Shown: piece by piece, positions 17,683 to 25,656 of the stretch | Layout: every line of letters starts with the position of its first letter | Position numbering within the stretch: position 1 is the first letter of the stretch | Assembly: GCA_023264085.1 (NCBI GenBank) | Contig: JALQTF010000059.1 | Coordinates: 1 to 35,629 of the forward strand | Reading direction: 5' to 3' | DNA: 35,629 bases | Source: Acholeplasmataceae bacterium | Lineage (GTDB): Bacteria; Bacillota_I; Bacilli_A; Acholeplasmatales; Acholeplasmataceae | The notes under the pieces: model-generated | The model's database searches: none | What the model was told of the DNA's origin: nothing | The model's input: the letters and a program-made list of their open reading frames with translations, nothing else | Position numbers and translations under genes: made by a program

Positions 17683-18536
17683 TGAAACAAGTTATTGTAA
17701 TATGTGGTCCAACTGCTTCAGGAAAAACATCCTTAAGTATCAAGCTTGCGAAACATTATCAATTAGATGTGATTAACGGTGATTCAGTTCAAATATTTAA
17801 AGGTTATAATATCGGTTCTGCAAAGATAAAAGATGATGATATGCAAGGTATCACGCATCACTTAATCAATATTAAAGATGCCAATGAAACGTATGATGTA
17901 TCTAAATTTCAAAAAGACGTGAGACAACTTATTCATCAACAGTCTACTTCGATGATTGTTGGTGGTACAGGTCTTTACATCAAAGCAGCGCTTTATGACT
18001 ATCATTTTTATGAAGAAAGTAACAATGAAATCATTGATTTTCCTTCTGAAGAGATGATGATAAAAACGATATATGAAGCAGATCCAAATGCATCATTTGA
18101 TCATAAAAATTTGAAGCGCGTAAAACGCATGTATCAAAAAGTGATGTTTGGTCATAAACCTTCAGAGAATATACATAAAGATAAACCTTTATTTGATATA
18201 CTGACATTATATTTAGATATTCCTAGAGATATTTTAAAAAAGAGAATCATTCAACGTCTAGAAGAACAAATAGATCAAGGGTTTATTGAAGAAGTACAAC
18301 ATCTTTCAAAGCATGGATCTGTCAAAGATGTTATAGGTTACAGAGAAATTCAAGCATATTTAAATCAAAAAATGACTTTAGAAGAAGCGAAAACACAAAT
18401 CGTAAAAAAAAGCATGGCATTCGCGAAGAGACAAAAAACTTGGTTTATGAACCAAATGCATCCCATCATTATTGATGGTCTATCTAAAGATATATTAGAG
18501 AAATCTATAAAGGAGATCGATGCATGGAAAAAATAA
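17682..18536 (+). CDS. miaA: tRNA dimethylallyltransferase MiaA
   Basis: MiaA transfers a dimethylallyl group to A37 of tRNAs reading UNN codons, making the substrate for MiaB. The 284-residue product has the P-loop GPTASGKTSLS, followed by NGDSVQIFKGYNIGSAKI and the VGGTGLYIKA motif. The C-terminal YREIQAYL and KRQKTWF motifs are also present. The ATG overlaps the mutL stop codon by one base. It is slightly shorter than the ~310-residue family norm. Confidence 0.96.
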   Translation: MKQVIVICGPTASGKTSLSIKLAKHYQLDVINGDSVQIFKGYNIGSAKIKDDDMQGITHHLINIKDANETYDVSKFQKDVRQLIHQQSTSMIVGGTGLYIKAALYDYHFYEESNNEIIDFPSEEMMIKTIYEADPNASFDHKNLKRVKRMYQKVMFGHKPSENIHKDKPLFDILTLYLDIPRDILKKRIIQRLEEQIDQGFIEEVQHLSKHGSVKDVIGYREIQAYLNQKMTLEEAKTQIVKKSMAFAKRQKTWFMNQMHPIIIDGLSKDILEKSIKEIDAWKK

Positions 18537-19027
18537 ATTTCCCAATCTATATCATAGGTATGCCATTATCCGGAAAATCAACAATTGCTCGCATACTTTC
18601 AAAAGAATTACAACTCCCATATTTGGATTTAGATCATGAAATTGAAAAAACTTGCCAAAAGACAATCAATCAAATATTTGACTTCCATGGAGAGACTTAT
18701 TTTAGATCATTAGAAACCGAACATCTACAACGATTTAAATCTTTTCAAGGAATCATAGCTTGTGGTGGTGGTATTGTATTAAATGATACACACAAAGATA
18801 TCATGCATGATGGTTATGTAATCTTTATTGATACTCAGCTGAAGCATTTAAATATGAGGTTGAGTAAGCGTGATAAAAGACCATTATTAAAAACTCAATC
18901 ATTAGAAAAACTCTATCAAGAACGATATCCATTGTATCAATCCTTTGCATCTATTACGATAAAAAATGATCATACAATAGAATCATTAATTGAATCACTA
19001 AAAACTATGATTAAGGAGCATTCATGA
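18524..19027 (+). CDS. aroK: Shikimate kinase
   Basis: AroK phosphorylates shikimate at the 3-OH in the pathway to chorismate. The 167-residue protein has the P-loop GMPLSGKST (12-20) and the substrate-binding Asp/Arg region LDLDHEIEK with GETYFRSLE. The GGGIVL motif and the lid KRDKRPLL are also present. It overlaps miaA by 13 bases and has an AAGGAG site. The only other shikimate gene seen in the window is aroQ, directly downstream. A related P-loop kinase with another substrate cannot be ruled out, but the shikimate-specific residues look intact. Confidence 0.9.
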   Translation: MEKINFPIYIIGMPLSGKSTIARILSKELQLPYLDLDHEIEKTCQKTINQIFDFHGETYFRSLETEHLQRFKSFQGIIACGGGIVLNDTHKDIMHDGYVIFIDTQLKHLNMRLSKRDKRPLLKTQSLEKLYQERYPLYQSFASITIKNDHTIESLIESLKTMIKEHS

Positions 19028-19028
19028 T

Positions 19029-19451
19029 ATGACAATTTATGTTTTACACGGACCTAATTTGAATATGTTAGAAAAAAGAGATGCATCCATTTATGGAGGC
19101 ATTACTCAAGAAACAATTTTTAATACACTTGTGACATCATTTCAAGATGTAGATTTTACTTTTTATCAAACAAATCACGAAGGCGAAATGATCGAAATAA
19201 TCCAACAAACTAATGATGCAGATGCTTTTATCCTAAATCTTGGAGCGTGGACACATTACGCATATGCCATTAGAGATGCATTGGAAATGAAATCATCTGT
19301 TATTGTTGATGTACATCTCTCTAATATTTATGAACGTGAATCATTTCGACGTGTCAATATTCTAGATCAAGTATCAAGCCAAACATTTTATGGTGAAAAT
19401 ATTCAAAGTTACATCAAAGCAGTTGAATATTGTAAGACAAAACTTGGATAA
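19029..19451 (+). CDS. aroQ: Type II 3-dehydroquinate dehydratase
   Basis: AroQ dehydrates 3-dehydroquinate to 3-dehydroshikimate. The 140-residue length matches the type II family. The HGPNLNMLEKRDASIYGG start carries the catalytic Arg and Tyr. TNHEGEMIEIIQ, LGAWTHYAYAIRDAL (with catalytic His) and DVHLSNIYERESFRR are the other signatures. The usual NPGA is NLGA here, and the final glycine-rich loop is degenerate (FYGENI). The gene begins two bases after the aroK stop. aroQ beside efp is also the Bacillus neighbourhood (yqhS...efp). Confidence 0.93.
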   Translation: MTIYVLHGPNLNMLEKRDASIYGGITQETIFNTLVTSFQDVDFTFYQTNHEGEMIEIIQQTNDADAFILNLGAWTHYAYAIRDALEMKSSVIVDVHLSNIYERESFRRVNILDQVSSQTFYGENIQSYIKAVEYCKTKLG

Positions 19452-19454
19452 ATT

Positions 19455-19463
19455 TGTTATAAT
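19455..19463 (+). promoter_or_regulatory. Extended -10 promoter of efp
   Basis: TG-T-TATAAT begins four bases after the aroQ stop codon, 31 bases before the efp ATG. No convincing -35 is seen. Confidence 0.6.
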
Positions 19464-19493
19464 ACTTAAGGATAAACGATTAAGGAGAATATC

Positions 19494-20057
19494 ATGATAT
19501 CAACAAGTGATTTTAAAACAGGATTAACAATTTTACATGACAACAATATTTATCAAATCTTAGAATTTATGCATGTCAAACCTGGAAAAGGTGCTGCATT
19601 TGTTAGAACAAAACTTAGAAATTTACGTTCTGGTGCTGTGATTGATCACACTTTTAATGCCGGAGTTAAAGTCGATCGTGCACAAATTGATAAATTACCA
19701 ATGCAGTATTTATATCAAAATGGTGATACATATACATTCATGAATGCAGAAAATTATGAGCAAATTGAACTTACAAAAAAACAAATTGAACATGAAATTC
19801 AATTCATTTATGAAGGTATGACTGTAGAAATCATGTTTTATGACGGAAAAGAAATGTTAGGTGTCTCACTTCCTGATAAAGTTACATTAGAAATTGTTGA
19901 AACAATGGACGCTGTAAAAGGTGATACAAAGACGAATGCAATGAAAGATGCGACTTTACAAACTGGTCTTGTTATCAAAGTTCCAATGTTTATTGCTCAA
20001 GGTGAGCGCGTGATCGTATCTACCTATGATGGAACCTATGTTTCACGGGAAAAATAA
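19494..20057 (+). CDS. efp: Translation elongation factor P
   Basis: EF-P enters the ribosomal E site and rescues stalling at polyproline. The 187-residue protein has the three-domain length. The tip loop KPGKGAAFVRTKLRNL carries Lys32, the position modified in EF-P proteins. The C-terminal end with FIAQGERVIVSTYDGTYV is conserved. No modifying enzyme was seen in the window. An AAGGAG site precedes the ATG, and a terminator overlaps the stop. Confidence 0.98.
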   Translation: MISTSDFKTGLTILHDNNIYQILEFMHVKPGKGAAFVRTKLRNLRSGAVIDHTFNAGVKVDRAQIDKLPMQYLYQNGDTYTFMNAENYEQIELTKKQIEHEIQFIYEGMTVEIMFYDGKEMLGVSLPDKVTLEIVETMDAVKGDTKTNAMKDATLQTGLVIKVPMFIAQGERVIVSTYDGTYVSREK

Positions 20058-20076
20058 GGCTTTAAAGCCTTTTTTT
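20056..20076 (+). terminator. Intrinsic terminator of efp
   Basis: AAGGCT pairs with AGCCTT around a TTAA loop, then a run of T. It starts at the efp stop codon and is directly followed by the rluB -10 box. Confidence 0.85.
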
Positions 20077-20077
20077 A

Positions 20078-20086
20078 TGGTATCAT
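20078..20086 (+). promoter_or_regulatory. Extended -10 promoter of rluB, likely giving a leaderless mRNA
   Basis: TG-G-TATCAT sits at the end of the efp terminator. Its last base is exactly 7 positions before the A of the rluB ATG, and no Shine-Dalgarno sequence can fit between them. This is the same geometry as at holA. Confidence 0.55.
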
Positions 20087-20092
20087 AAGAGT

Positions 20093-20830
20093 ATGTTAGA
20101 AAGACTACAAAAAGTACTTGCGAATCATCAAGTTGCATCTAGAAGAAAGTGTGAGACACTTATTTTAGAGGGTAGAGTAAAAGTCAATGGTAATATTGTT
20201 ACTGAATTAGGAACAAAAGTTTCTTTATCAGATCATATTGAAGTTGATGGTAAGAAGATTATTAAGCAAGCATTTACATATGTTTTAATGAATAAACCAA
20301 GAGGCGTTATCTCCTCTGTTTCTGATGATAAAGGACGTAAAACCGTTTTTGATTTACTAAGTAAAGAAGATCAAGAGTCAAGATTATATCCTGTTGGAAG
20401 ACTTGATTATGATACTGCAGGTATATTGCTTATGACAAATGATGGTGCGTTTATGCAAAAAATGACCCATCCAAAGCACCAAATCGATAAAGTTTATCGA
20501 ACGATATGTCAAGGTATCATTACAAGAGATGCAGTGAAAAAATTAAAAACTGGTGTTTCTATTGGTGGTAAACATATTGTTAAAGGTGTTGATGTACGTG
20601 TCTTGGAAAGAAGAATCCCAATGAAAACAAGCTATGTAGAAATTGTTTTAATTGATGGAAAATATCATCAAGTTAAAGAGATGTTTGCATCAGTAGGCTT
20701 TCCAGTAGTAAAACTTACGCGTGTAAAATATGCCTTTCTGGATTTAGAGGGAGTTAAACGCGGATTTTATCGTTATTTAAAAGTACATGAAGTAAAAAAA
20801 TTATTTGGATATCAGTTCAAACATCGCTAA
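20093..20830 (+). CDS. rluB: Ribosomal large subunit pseudouridine synthase (RluB family)
   Basis: RluB-type enzymes make a pseudouridine in domain V of 23S rRNA. The 245-residue protein has an N-terminal S4 RNA-binding domain (about 2-58, RLQKVLANHQVASRRKCE). The RsuA/RluB catalytic domain follows with VGRLDYDTAGILLMTNDG, where Asp105 is the catalytic residue. KTSYVEIVLIDGKYHQVKEM is the C-terminal family motif. RluB is preferred over RluE/RsuA by position before cmk and rpsA, as in Bacillus. Confidence 0.92.
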   Translation: MLERLQKVLANHQVASRRKCETLILEGRVKVNGNIVTELGTKVSLSDHIEVDGKKIIKQAFTYVLMNKPRGVISSVSDDKGRKTVFDLLSKEDQESRLYPVGRLDYDTAGILLMTNDGAFMQKMTHPKHQIDKVYRTICQGIITRDAVKKLKTGVSIGGKHIVKGVDVRVLERRIPMKTSYVEIVLIDGKYHQVKEMFASVGFPVVKLTRVKYAFLDLEGVKRGFYRYLKVHEVKKLFGYQFKHR

Positions 20831-20834
20831 CGTA

Positions 20835-20864
20835 TTGAGTAAGCGATAAAGATTATGTTATAAT
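20835..20864 (+). promoter_or_regulatory. Promoter of the cmk-rpsA-der-gpsA operon
   Basis: TTGAGT (20835-20840), an 18-base spacer and TATAAT (20859-20864), the latter preceded by TGT to make an extended -10, lie in the short gap after rluB. GGAGG precedes the cmk ATG. Confidence 0.7.
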
Positions 20865-20885
20865 AATATAGATATTGGAGGAACT

Positions 20886-21530
20886 ATGCAGCCATTTCAT
20901 ATCGCAATCGATGGCCCAGCCGGTTCAGGTAAAAGTTCGATTAGTAAAGAACTTGCAGTAAAACTTAATTGCATTCATATTGATACTGGTGCAATGTACC
21001 GTGCAGTAACCGCAATCGCACTAAGAAATCAAACACCACTAGATGATGTGAATTCGTATCAGTTTTTAGAATCCTCCAAATTCGTTTACAAAAAAGAATC
21101 TATCTATGTAAATGATGAAAATTTGACAGAAGTCATTAGAGATAAAACGATTAGTCAACATGTGAGTTTAGTCTCGAGTATTAAGTATGTGCGTGAAACA
21201 CTTGTGAAAGTTCAACAAGACATCGCGAAAGATTACGATGTTGTTATGGATGGTAGAGACATTGGTTCAGTTGTATTACCTCATGCACAAGTGAAAATAT
21301 TTTTAACAGCACAAATAGAAGAACGAGCCAAAAGACGCATACATGAAATGGGCTTAGACATTCCATTGAGACAAATGATTGAAGATATTCAAACGAGGGA
21401 TTTTAAAGATTCTACAAGAGCAATATCTCCATTAACAAAGGCTAGCGATGCAATCATTATCGATACAACATATTTAACAAAAAAAGAAGTTATTGAACTC
21501 ATCATGACAGAAATTAATAAGAGGAAATAA
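20886..21530 (+). CDS. cmk: Cytidylate kinase
   Basis: Cmk phosphorylates CMP and dCMP. The 214-residue protein has the P-loop GPAGSGKS at 10-17 and the HIDTGAMYRAVT nucleotide-binding region. VVMDGRDIGSVVLP and RDFKDSTRAISPL are also typical. All characteristic motifs of the 220-residue family are present. It leads an operon with rpsA four bases downstream, the classic Firmicutes pairing. Confidence 0.97.
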   Translation: MQPFHIAIDGPAGSGKSSISKELAVKLNCIHIDTGAMYRAVTAIALRNQTPLDDVNSYQFLESSKFVYKKESIYVNDENLTEVIRDKTISQHVSLVSSIKYVRETLVKVQQDIAKDYDVVMDGRDIGSVVLPHAQVKIFLTAQIEERAKRRIHEMGLDIPLRQMIEDIQTRDFKDSTRAISPLTKASDAIIIDTTYLTKKEVIELIMTEINKRK

Positions 21531-21534
21531 GTAT

Positions 21535-22935
21535 ATGCAAAATATTAATATCCCCCGAGTTGGTCAGATTGTCGAAGGTACAGTCATTAAAGTAGAAGAT
21601 AATACACTCTACATAGACATAAATGCTATGACCGAAGGGAAAATCCATTTAGATAATTATGCAAAACCTTCCCCAAATTCTTTTGTGGGGTTAATTTCTG
21701 TTGGGGACAAATTAAAAGCACGTATTCAAAAAATTACAGATGTGCCTGCTCAAATATTGTTGTCTCGTTTACCAATACTTGAAGATGAGGCATTTGTTAA
21801 ATTAGAAGAAGCAGCTAAAAATAACACCGTCCTAAATTCAAAAGTGAAAAAAGTTGAAGACAAAGGATTACTATTATCAATTGATATGTTTGAGGCATTT
21901 TTGCCTTACAGTCATTTAGATTATGATCTTGCAAAAAATAAAGATCAATTACGCGGGAAATCTCTAGATGTTCAATTATTAGAAGTTTCTAAGAGAGGAC
22001 GCTTTCAAAAAATTATTGCGTCTCGTAAACAAATTTTTGAGAAAGCTAGACAAGATGCTTATGAAGCCCGTGTTAAAGCAAGAGAAGAAGAACTTGCAAC
22101 AATTAAAACAGGCGATATTTTAAAAGGTCAAGTAGAAAAAATAGAAGATTATGCAGCAACAGTAAAATTTAATCATGTTGCTGGATTATTACGCATTTCA
22201 CAAGTGAGTCATTATCGTATTGATAAACTTGTTGATGTATTAACACTTGGTCAAGATGTTGAAGTAAAAGTGATAAAAAAAGAGGGTAATCGTTTAGATT
22301 TATCGATGAAAGCATTAATTCCTACACCTTATGAAGTTTATGCAAAAGAACATCATAAAGGAGAAACCGTTGAAGGTCAAGTTGTACAAAAATTACCATT
22401 TGGTATTATTGTTGAACTTGCAAGAGATGTTAGAGGATTGTTACATCAATCAGAATACTCATGGAATCCAAATGATAATTATGATGCATTTGTAAAAATT
22501 GGTGATACCATTCCTGTAGGAATTTTAAGCATGGATATTAAAAAAGAAAAAATTGCTTTATCAAGACGTGTGCTTATTGATAATCCTTGGAAAGATGTTA
22601 CTGTCAAACGTGGCGATATAATCAAAGTACCTATTACAAGCATTGAACGTAATATGGTGATTGTCAATGTGCAAGGTGCAGATGGTATCATTAAACAAGA
22701 TGAGCTTAGTGTGGATCGTGTATCAAAAATTGATGAAGCATTTGCAGTTGGCGACGAAGTAGAAGCGATCGTTCTTAATGCAGATCATCAAACATGGACA
22801 ATGGAACTTTCTATTAGACGTATGAAAGAAAAAGAGCTTCGTGCTGATTTTGAAAAATTTATGGAACAAGAACAAGTAGATGATTCAGGGACAAAACTTG
22901 GAGAATTATTTGAAGATAAGTTAAAGAAAAAATAA
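21535..22935 (+). CDS. rpsA: 30S ribosomal protein S1 homologue with five S1 repeats
   Basis: The 466-residue protein consists of S1 RNA-binding repeats. They start at VGQIVEGTVIKVEDNTLYID (about 6-75), a diverged copy at about 95-165, IKTGDILKGQVEKIEDYAAT (190-255), HHKGETVEGQVVQKLPFGII (275-345) and VKRGDIIKVPITSIERNMVI (360-425). S1 proteins bind mRNA on the small subunit. In Firmicutes the homologue next to cmk (YpfD type) is often shorter than the six-repeat E. coli S1 and its essentiality varies. The gene lies between cmk and der, as in Bacillus. Confidence 0.93.
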   Translation: MQNINIPRVGQIVEGTVIKVEDNTLYIDINAMTEGKIHLDNYAKPSPNSFVGLISVGDKLKARIQKITDVPAQILLSRLPILEDEAFVKLEEAAKNNTVLNSKVKKVEDKGLLLSIDMFEAFLPYSHLDYDLAKNKDQLRGKSLDVQLLEVSKRGRFQKIIASRKQIFEKARQDAYEARVKAREEELATIKTGDILKGQVEKIEDYAATVKFNHVAGLLRISQVSHYRIDKLVDVLTLGQDVEVKVIKKEGNRLDLSMKALIPTPYEVYAKEHHKGETVEGQVVQKLPFGIIVELARDVRGLLHQSEYSWNPNDNYDAFVKIGDTIPVGILSMDIKKEKIALSRRVLIDNPWKDVTVKRGDIIKVPITSIERNMVIVNVQGADGIIKQDELSVDRVSKIDEAFAVGDEVEAIVLNADHQTWTMELSIRRMKEKELRADFEKFMEQEQVDDSGTKLGELFEDKLKKK

Positions 22936-22937
22936 TT

Positions 22938-24254
22938 ATGGCATTTAAAATTGCAATTGTTGGGCGTCCTAACGTCGGCAAATCAAGTTTATTTAATCGA
23001 CTGATCGGTCAAAGACATGCGATTACAGATGATCAACCAGGTGTCACACGAGATCGTTTGTATGGTCGAGGAGAATGGTTAAATCAATCATTTGAAGTCA
23101 TTGATACAGGGGGCATCGACTACGTTGATGCTCCTTTTTTAACTGAAATCAAAGTTCAAGCAGAAATTGCGATGGATGAGGCAGATGTCATACTGTTTGT
23201 TGTTGATGGTGTTTCAGGTATTCAAGATGCCGATGAGATGGTCGCCAAAATATTAATGAAAAGACAAAAAGAAGTCTTAGTCGTTGTAAACAAAATTGAT
23301 GATCTCTCTAAAATGCCTAATATCTATGAATTTTATGCCCTTGGACTTGGTGATCCAATAGGTATTTCTACCATTCATGGGATTGGTATCGGTGATGTTT
23401 TAGATAAAATAATTGCAATGCATCAACTGCCATTAGAAGCCCATTCAGAAGATGCTATTCATTTTTCAATCGTGGGTAGACCTAATGTGGGTAAATCTTC
23501 TTTGATGAATGCAATATTAAATCAAGAGCGTGTGATTGCTTCTCCAATAAGTGGAACTACAAGAGATGCAATTGACACACAATTTAAACGAAATCAAAAA
23601 GAATATGTCGCAATCGATACCGCGGGCATTAAAAAACGTGGTAAAATTTATGAAAGTTTTGATAAATATGCACTTATACGGGCACGATCTGCATTAGAAA
23701 GATCGGATATTGCATTGCTTGTCATAGATGCTGATGAAGGTGTCATTGAACAAGATTTACATGTTGGTGGGTTAATTGAAGATTATTTTAAATCCGTTGT
23801 GATTGTTGTTAATAAATGGGATTTAGTAGAAAAAAACGATAAGACCATGTCAAAAATGGAAAAAGATATACGTAGCAAATTTCAATTTTTTAGTTATGCA
23901 CCGATTGTCTTTCTTTCTGCAAAAGAAAAAACAAGACTTAATCCATTATTTGATGCGATTGATCTAGCATATTTTAACTATATAAAAGAAATAAAAACTT
24001 CTGTGCTCAACGAAGTCATGCACGAGGCAACATTAAAACATCCCCCTGCGATTTTTAATCATGGACGTGCAAACTTTACGTACATTACACAATCTGGTAT
24101 CAAACCACCAACATTTCAATTGTTTGTAAATCATCCAGATTATGTTCACTTTTCGTATGAACGATATTTGCAAAATGCATTTAGGGAATCCATTGATTTT
24201 ACTGGAACACCCATTAAATTTGTTTTGAGAAAGAAGGTTTCTGATGACATTTAG
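22938..24254 (+). CDS. der: Ribosome-associated GTPase Der (EngA)
   Basis: Der is a double GTPase needed for 50S assembly. The 438-residue protein has two GTP-binding domains: GRPNVGKS at 9-16 with DTGG and NKID, and GRPNVGKS again from residue 180 with DTAGIKKRGK and NKWD. A C-terminal KH-like domain ends in TPIKFVLRKK. No Shine-Dalgarno sequence precedes the ATG, which lies two bases after the rpsA stop, so translation is probably coupled. It overlaps gpsA by 11 bases. Confidence 0.98.
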   Translation: MAFKIAIVGRPNVGKSSLFNRLIGQRHAITDDQPGVTRDRLYGRGEWLNQSFEVIDTGGIDYVDAPFLTEIKVQAEIAMDEADVILFVVDGVSGIQDADEMVAKILMKRQKEVLVVVNKIDDLSKMPNIYEFYALGLGDPIGISTIHGIGIGDVLDKIIAMHQLPLEAHSEDAIHFSIVGRPNVGKSSLMNAILNQERVIASPISGTTRDAIDTQFKRNQKEYVAIDTAGIKKRGKIYESFDKYALIRARSALERSDIALLVIDADEGVIEQDLHVGGLIEDYFKSVVIVVNKWDLVEKNDKTMSKMEKDIRSKFQFFSYAPIVFLSAKEKTRLNPLFDAIDLAYFNYIKEIKTSVLNEVMHEATLKHPPAIFNHGRANFTYITQSGIKPPTFQLFVNHPDYVHFSYERYLQNAFRESIDFTGTPIKFVLRKKVSDDI

Positions 24255-25236
24255 TTTTATAGGTGGTGGTGCTTGGGGAGCAACTCTTGCACAAGTATTA
24301 CTCGATAATGGTCATGATGTCATGATTTATGAGAAAAATCCAAATCATAGAGAGTTGCTAGAAAAACATCAACATCCATTTTTTAAAGTGACATTACCGT
24401 ATGGTATTAAAGTGACAGCACATTTAGAGGATGCATTATCATTTTCACACTATATCGTGTTAGCAGTACCAACTAAATTTTTTAAAAGTTTAGTGGATGA
24501 TATGAAACATATCTTAAAAGATAAAAAAGTATTTATTAATGTCTCAAAAGGATTCATACTTCCTGATTTGCTTACGATGAGTCAATATATGAATCAAGAA
24601 TTACACCAAAAAATAGAGTATTATTTCAGTTTAACTGGGCCTTCTCATGCTGAAGAAGTGATAGAAAGAAATCTTACTTCACTCGTATGCTCTGGTCCAA
24701 ATGTATCTGAGCGTCAAGACATAGCCAATGCCTTTAATAATCGTTATATGAGACTATATATGTCAGATGATTTAATTGGAAGTGAGGTTTCAGGTGCAAC
24801 GAAAAATGCAATCGCAGTTGCCTCTGGTATGCTTACAGCCTTAGAATATGGAGAAAATGCAAGAGCAGCATTACTCACAAAAGGTTTACATGAAATGAAA
24901 CACATCATAAAAGCATTTGGAGGAGACGAAAACACTGCCACAGGTCTCACGGGTATAGGTGATTTGATCGTTACAGGTCTATCCATGCATTCAAGAAATT
25001 TTAAAGCAGGATTAAAGATTGGACAAGGTATGGATCGTGAATCCATTGAACAGCATGAAAAACAAACAATTGAAGGATTTTTAACAATTGAAGCATTATA
25101 TCGATTTAAATTAGCGCATCAATTAAATCTTCCTATTATTGAGACTTCCTATGAAATTATCTTTAATAAGCGAAAAATCAATGAAATTGTTGAAAAAATA
25201 CTCGATCATACGGTAAAATTAGAACAAAATTCATAA
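24244..25236 (+). CDS. gpsA: NAD(P)-dependent glycerol-3-phosphate dehydrogenase
   Basis: GpsA reduces dihydroxyacetone phosphate to sn-glycerol 3-phosphate, the backbone for phospholipids. The 330-residue protein has the dinucleotide-binding GGGAWG (7-12), LTGPSHAEEV, the catalytic-lysine region SGATKNAIAVASGM, and GLTGIGDLIVT with SRNFKAGLKIGQG. It connects functionally with pgsA upstream in the window. The start lies within the end of der behind an AAGAAGG site. Confidence 0.97.
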   Translation: MTFSFIGGGAWGATLAQVLLDNGHDVMIYEKNPNHRELLEKHQHPFFKVTLPYGIKVTAHLEDALSFSHYIVLAVPTKFFKSLVDDMKHILKDKKVFINVSKGFILPDLLTMSQYMNQELHQKIEYYFSLTGPSHAEEVIERNLTSLVCSGPNVSERQDIANAFNNRYMRLYMSDDLIGSEVSGATKNAIAVASGMLTALEYGENARAALLTKGLHEMKHIIKAFGGDENTATGLTGIGDLIVTGLSMHSRNFKAGLKIGQGMDRESIEQHEKQTIEGFLTIEALYRFKLAHQLNLPIIETSYEIIFNKRKINEIVEKILDHTVKLEQNS

Positions 25237-25251
25237 AATATGCACTAAAGG

Positions 25252-25280
25252 TTGCATTCTTGCCTTAATGGTGCTATAAT
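25252..25280 (+). promoter_or_regulatory. Promoter of hup
   Basis: TTGCAT (25252-25257), a 17-base spacer and TG-C-TATAAT (hexamer 25275-25280) form a strong promoter with both a -35 and an extended -10, as expected for an abundant protein. Confidence 0.85.
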
Positions 25281-25307
25281 ATAGACAAATTAAAGGGAGG
25301 AAATTCT

Positions 25308-25580
25308 ATGAACAAAACAGAACTCATTGCAGTTTTAGCAAACGAAGCTAAAGTAACACAAAAAGTTGCTGAAGAAGTTTTAAAAGCATTTACTAATGCT
25401 GTATCTGAAACTTTACAAAAAGGCGAAAAAGTTGTTGTTACAGGTTTTGGTACTTTTGAAGTGAGACATCGTGTTGCACGTCAAGGTAAAAATCCTCGTA
25501 CAGGTCAACCAATTACTGTACCTGCACAAAATACACCTGCTTTCAGAGCTGGTAAATTATTAAAAGCTGCAGTTAAATAA
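25308..25580 (+). CDS. hup: DNA-binding protein HU
   Basis: HU is the main small nucleoid protein, a dimer that bends DNA. The 90-residue length is standard. The N-terminal MNKTELIAVLANEAKVTQK, the VVVTGFGTFEVRHR turn and the DNA-contacting arm ARQGKNPRTGQPI are all conserved, as is the PAFRAGKLLKAAV end. A GGGAGG site precedes the ATG. It follows gpsA as in Bacillus (hbs) but has its own promoter and terminator. Confidence 0.99.
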   Translation: MNKTELIAVLANEAKVTQKVAEEVLKAFTNAVSETLQKGEKVVVTGFGTFEVRHRVARQGKNPRTGQPITVPAQNTPAFRAGKLLKAAVK

Positions 25581-25590
25581 TTGATCATGT

Positions 25591-25621
25591 AAAAAGCACA
25601 CAAGAAATTGTGTGTTTTTTT
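25591..25621 (+). terminator. Intrinsic terminator of hup
   Basis: AAAAAGCACACAA pairs with TTGTGTGTTTTT (one G-T pair) around a GAAA tetraloop, followed by a long T-rich tract. Confidence 0.88.
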
Positions 25622-25650
25622 TGTCTTTTTTTTTATTTTTCATATACAAT
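25621..25650 (+). promoter_or_regulatory. Promoter of the ankyrin gene, likely giving a leaderless mRNA
   Basis: TTGTCT (25621-25626), an 18-base T-rich spacer and TACAAT (25645-25650) end exactly 7 positions before the A of the ATG at 25657. No Shine-Dalgarno sequence is present. A TATAAT at 25650-25655 is too close to the ATG to serve it. Confidence 0.5.
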
Positions 25651-25656
25651 ATAATT

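Noticed and set aside
25612..25656. GTG start at 25612 for the ankyrin protein
   Set aside because: It would translate the hup terminator and its T tract into a Phe/Ile-rich leader that mimics a membrane segment; the ATG at 25657 fits the ankyrin fold and promoter geometry.
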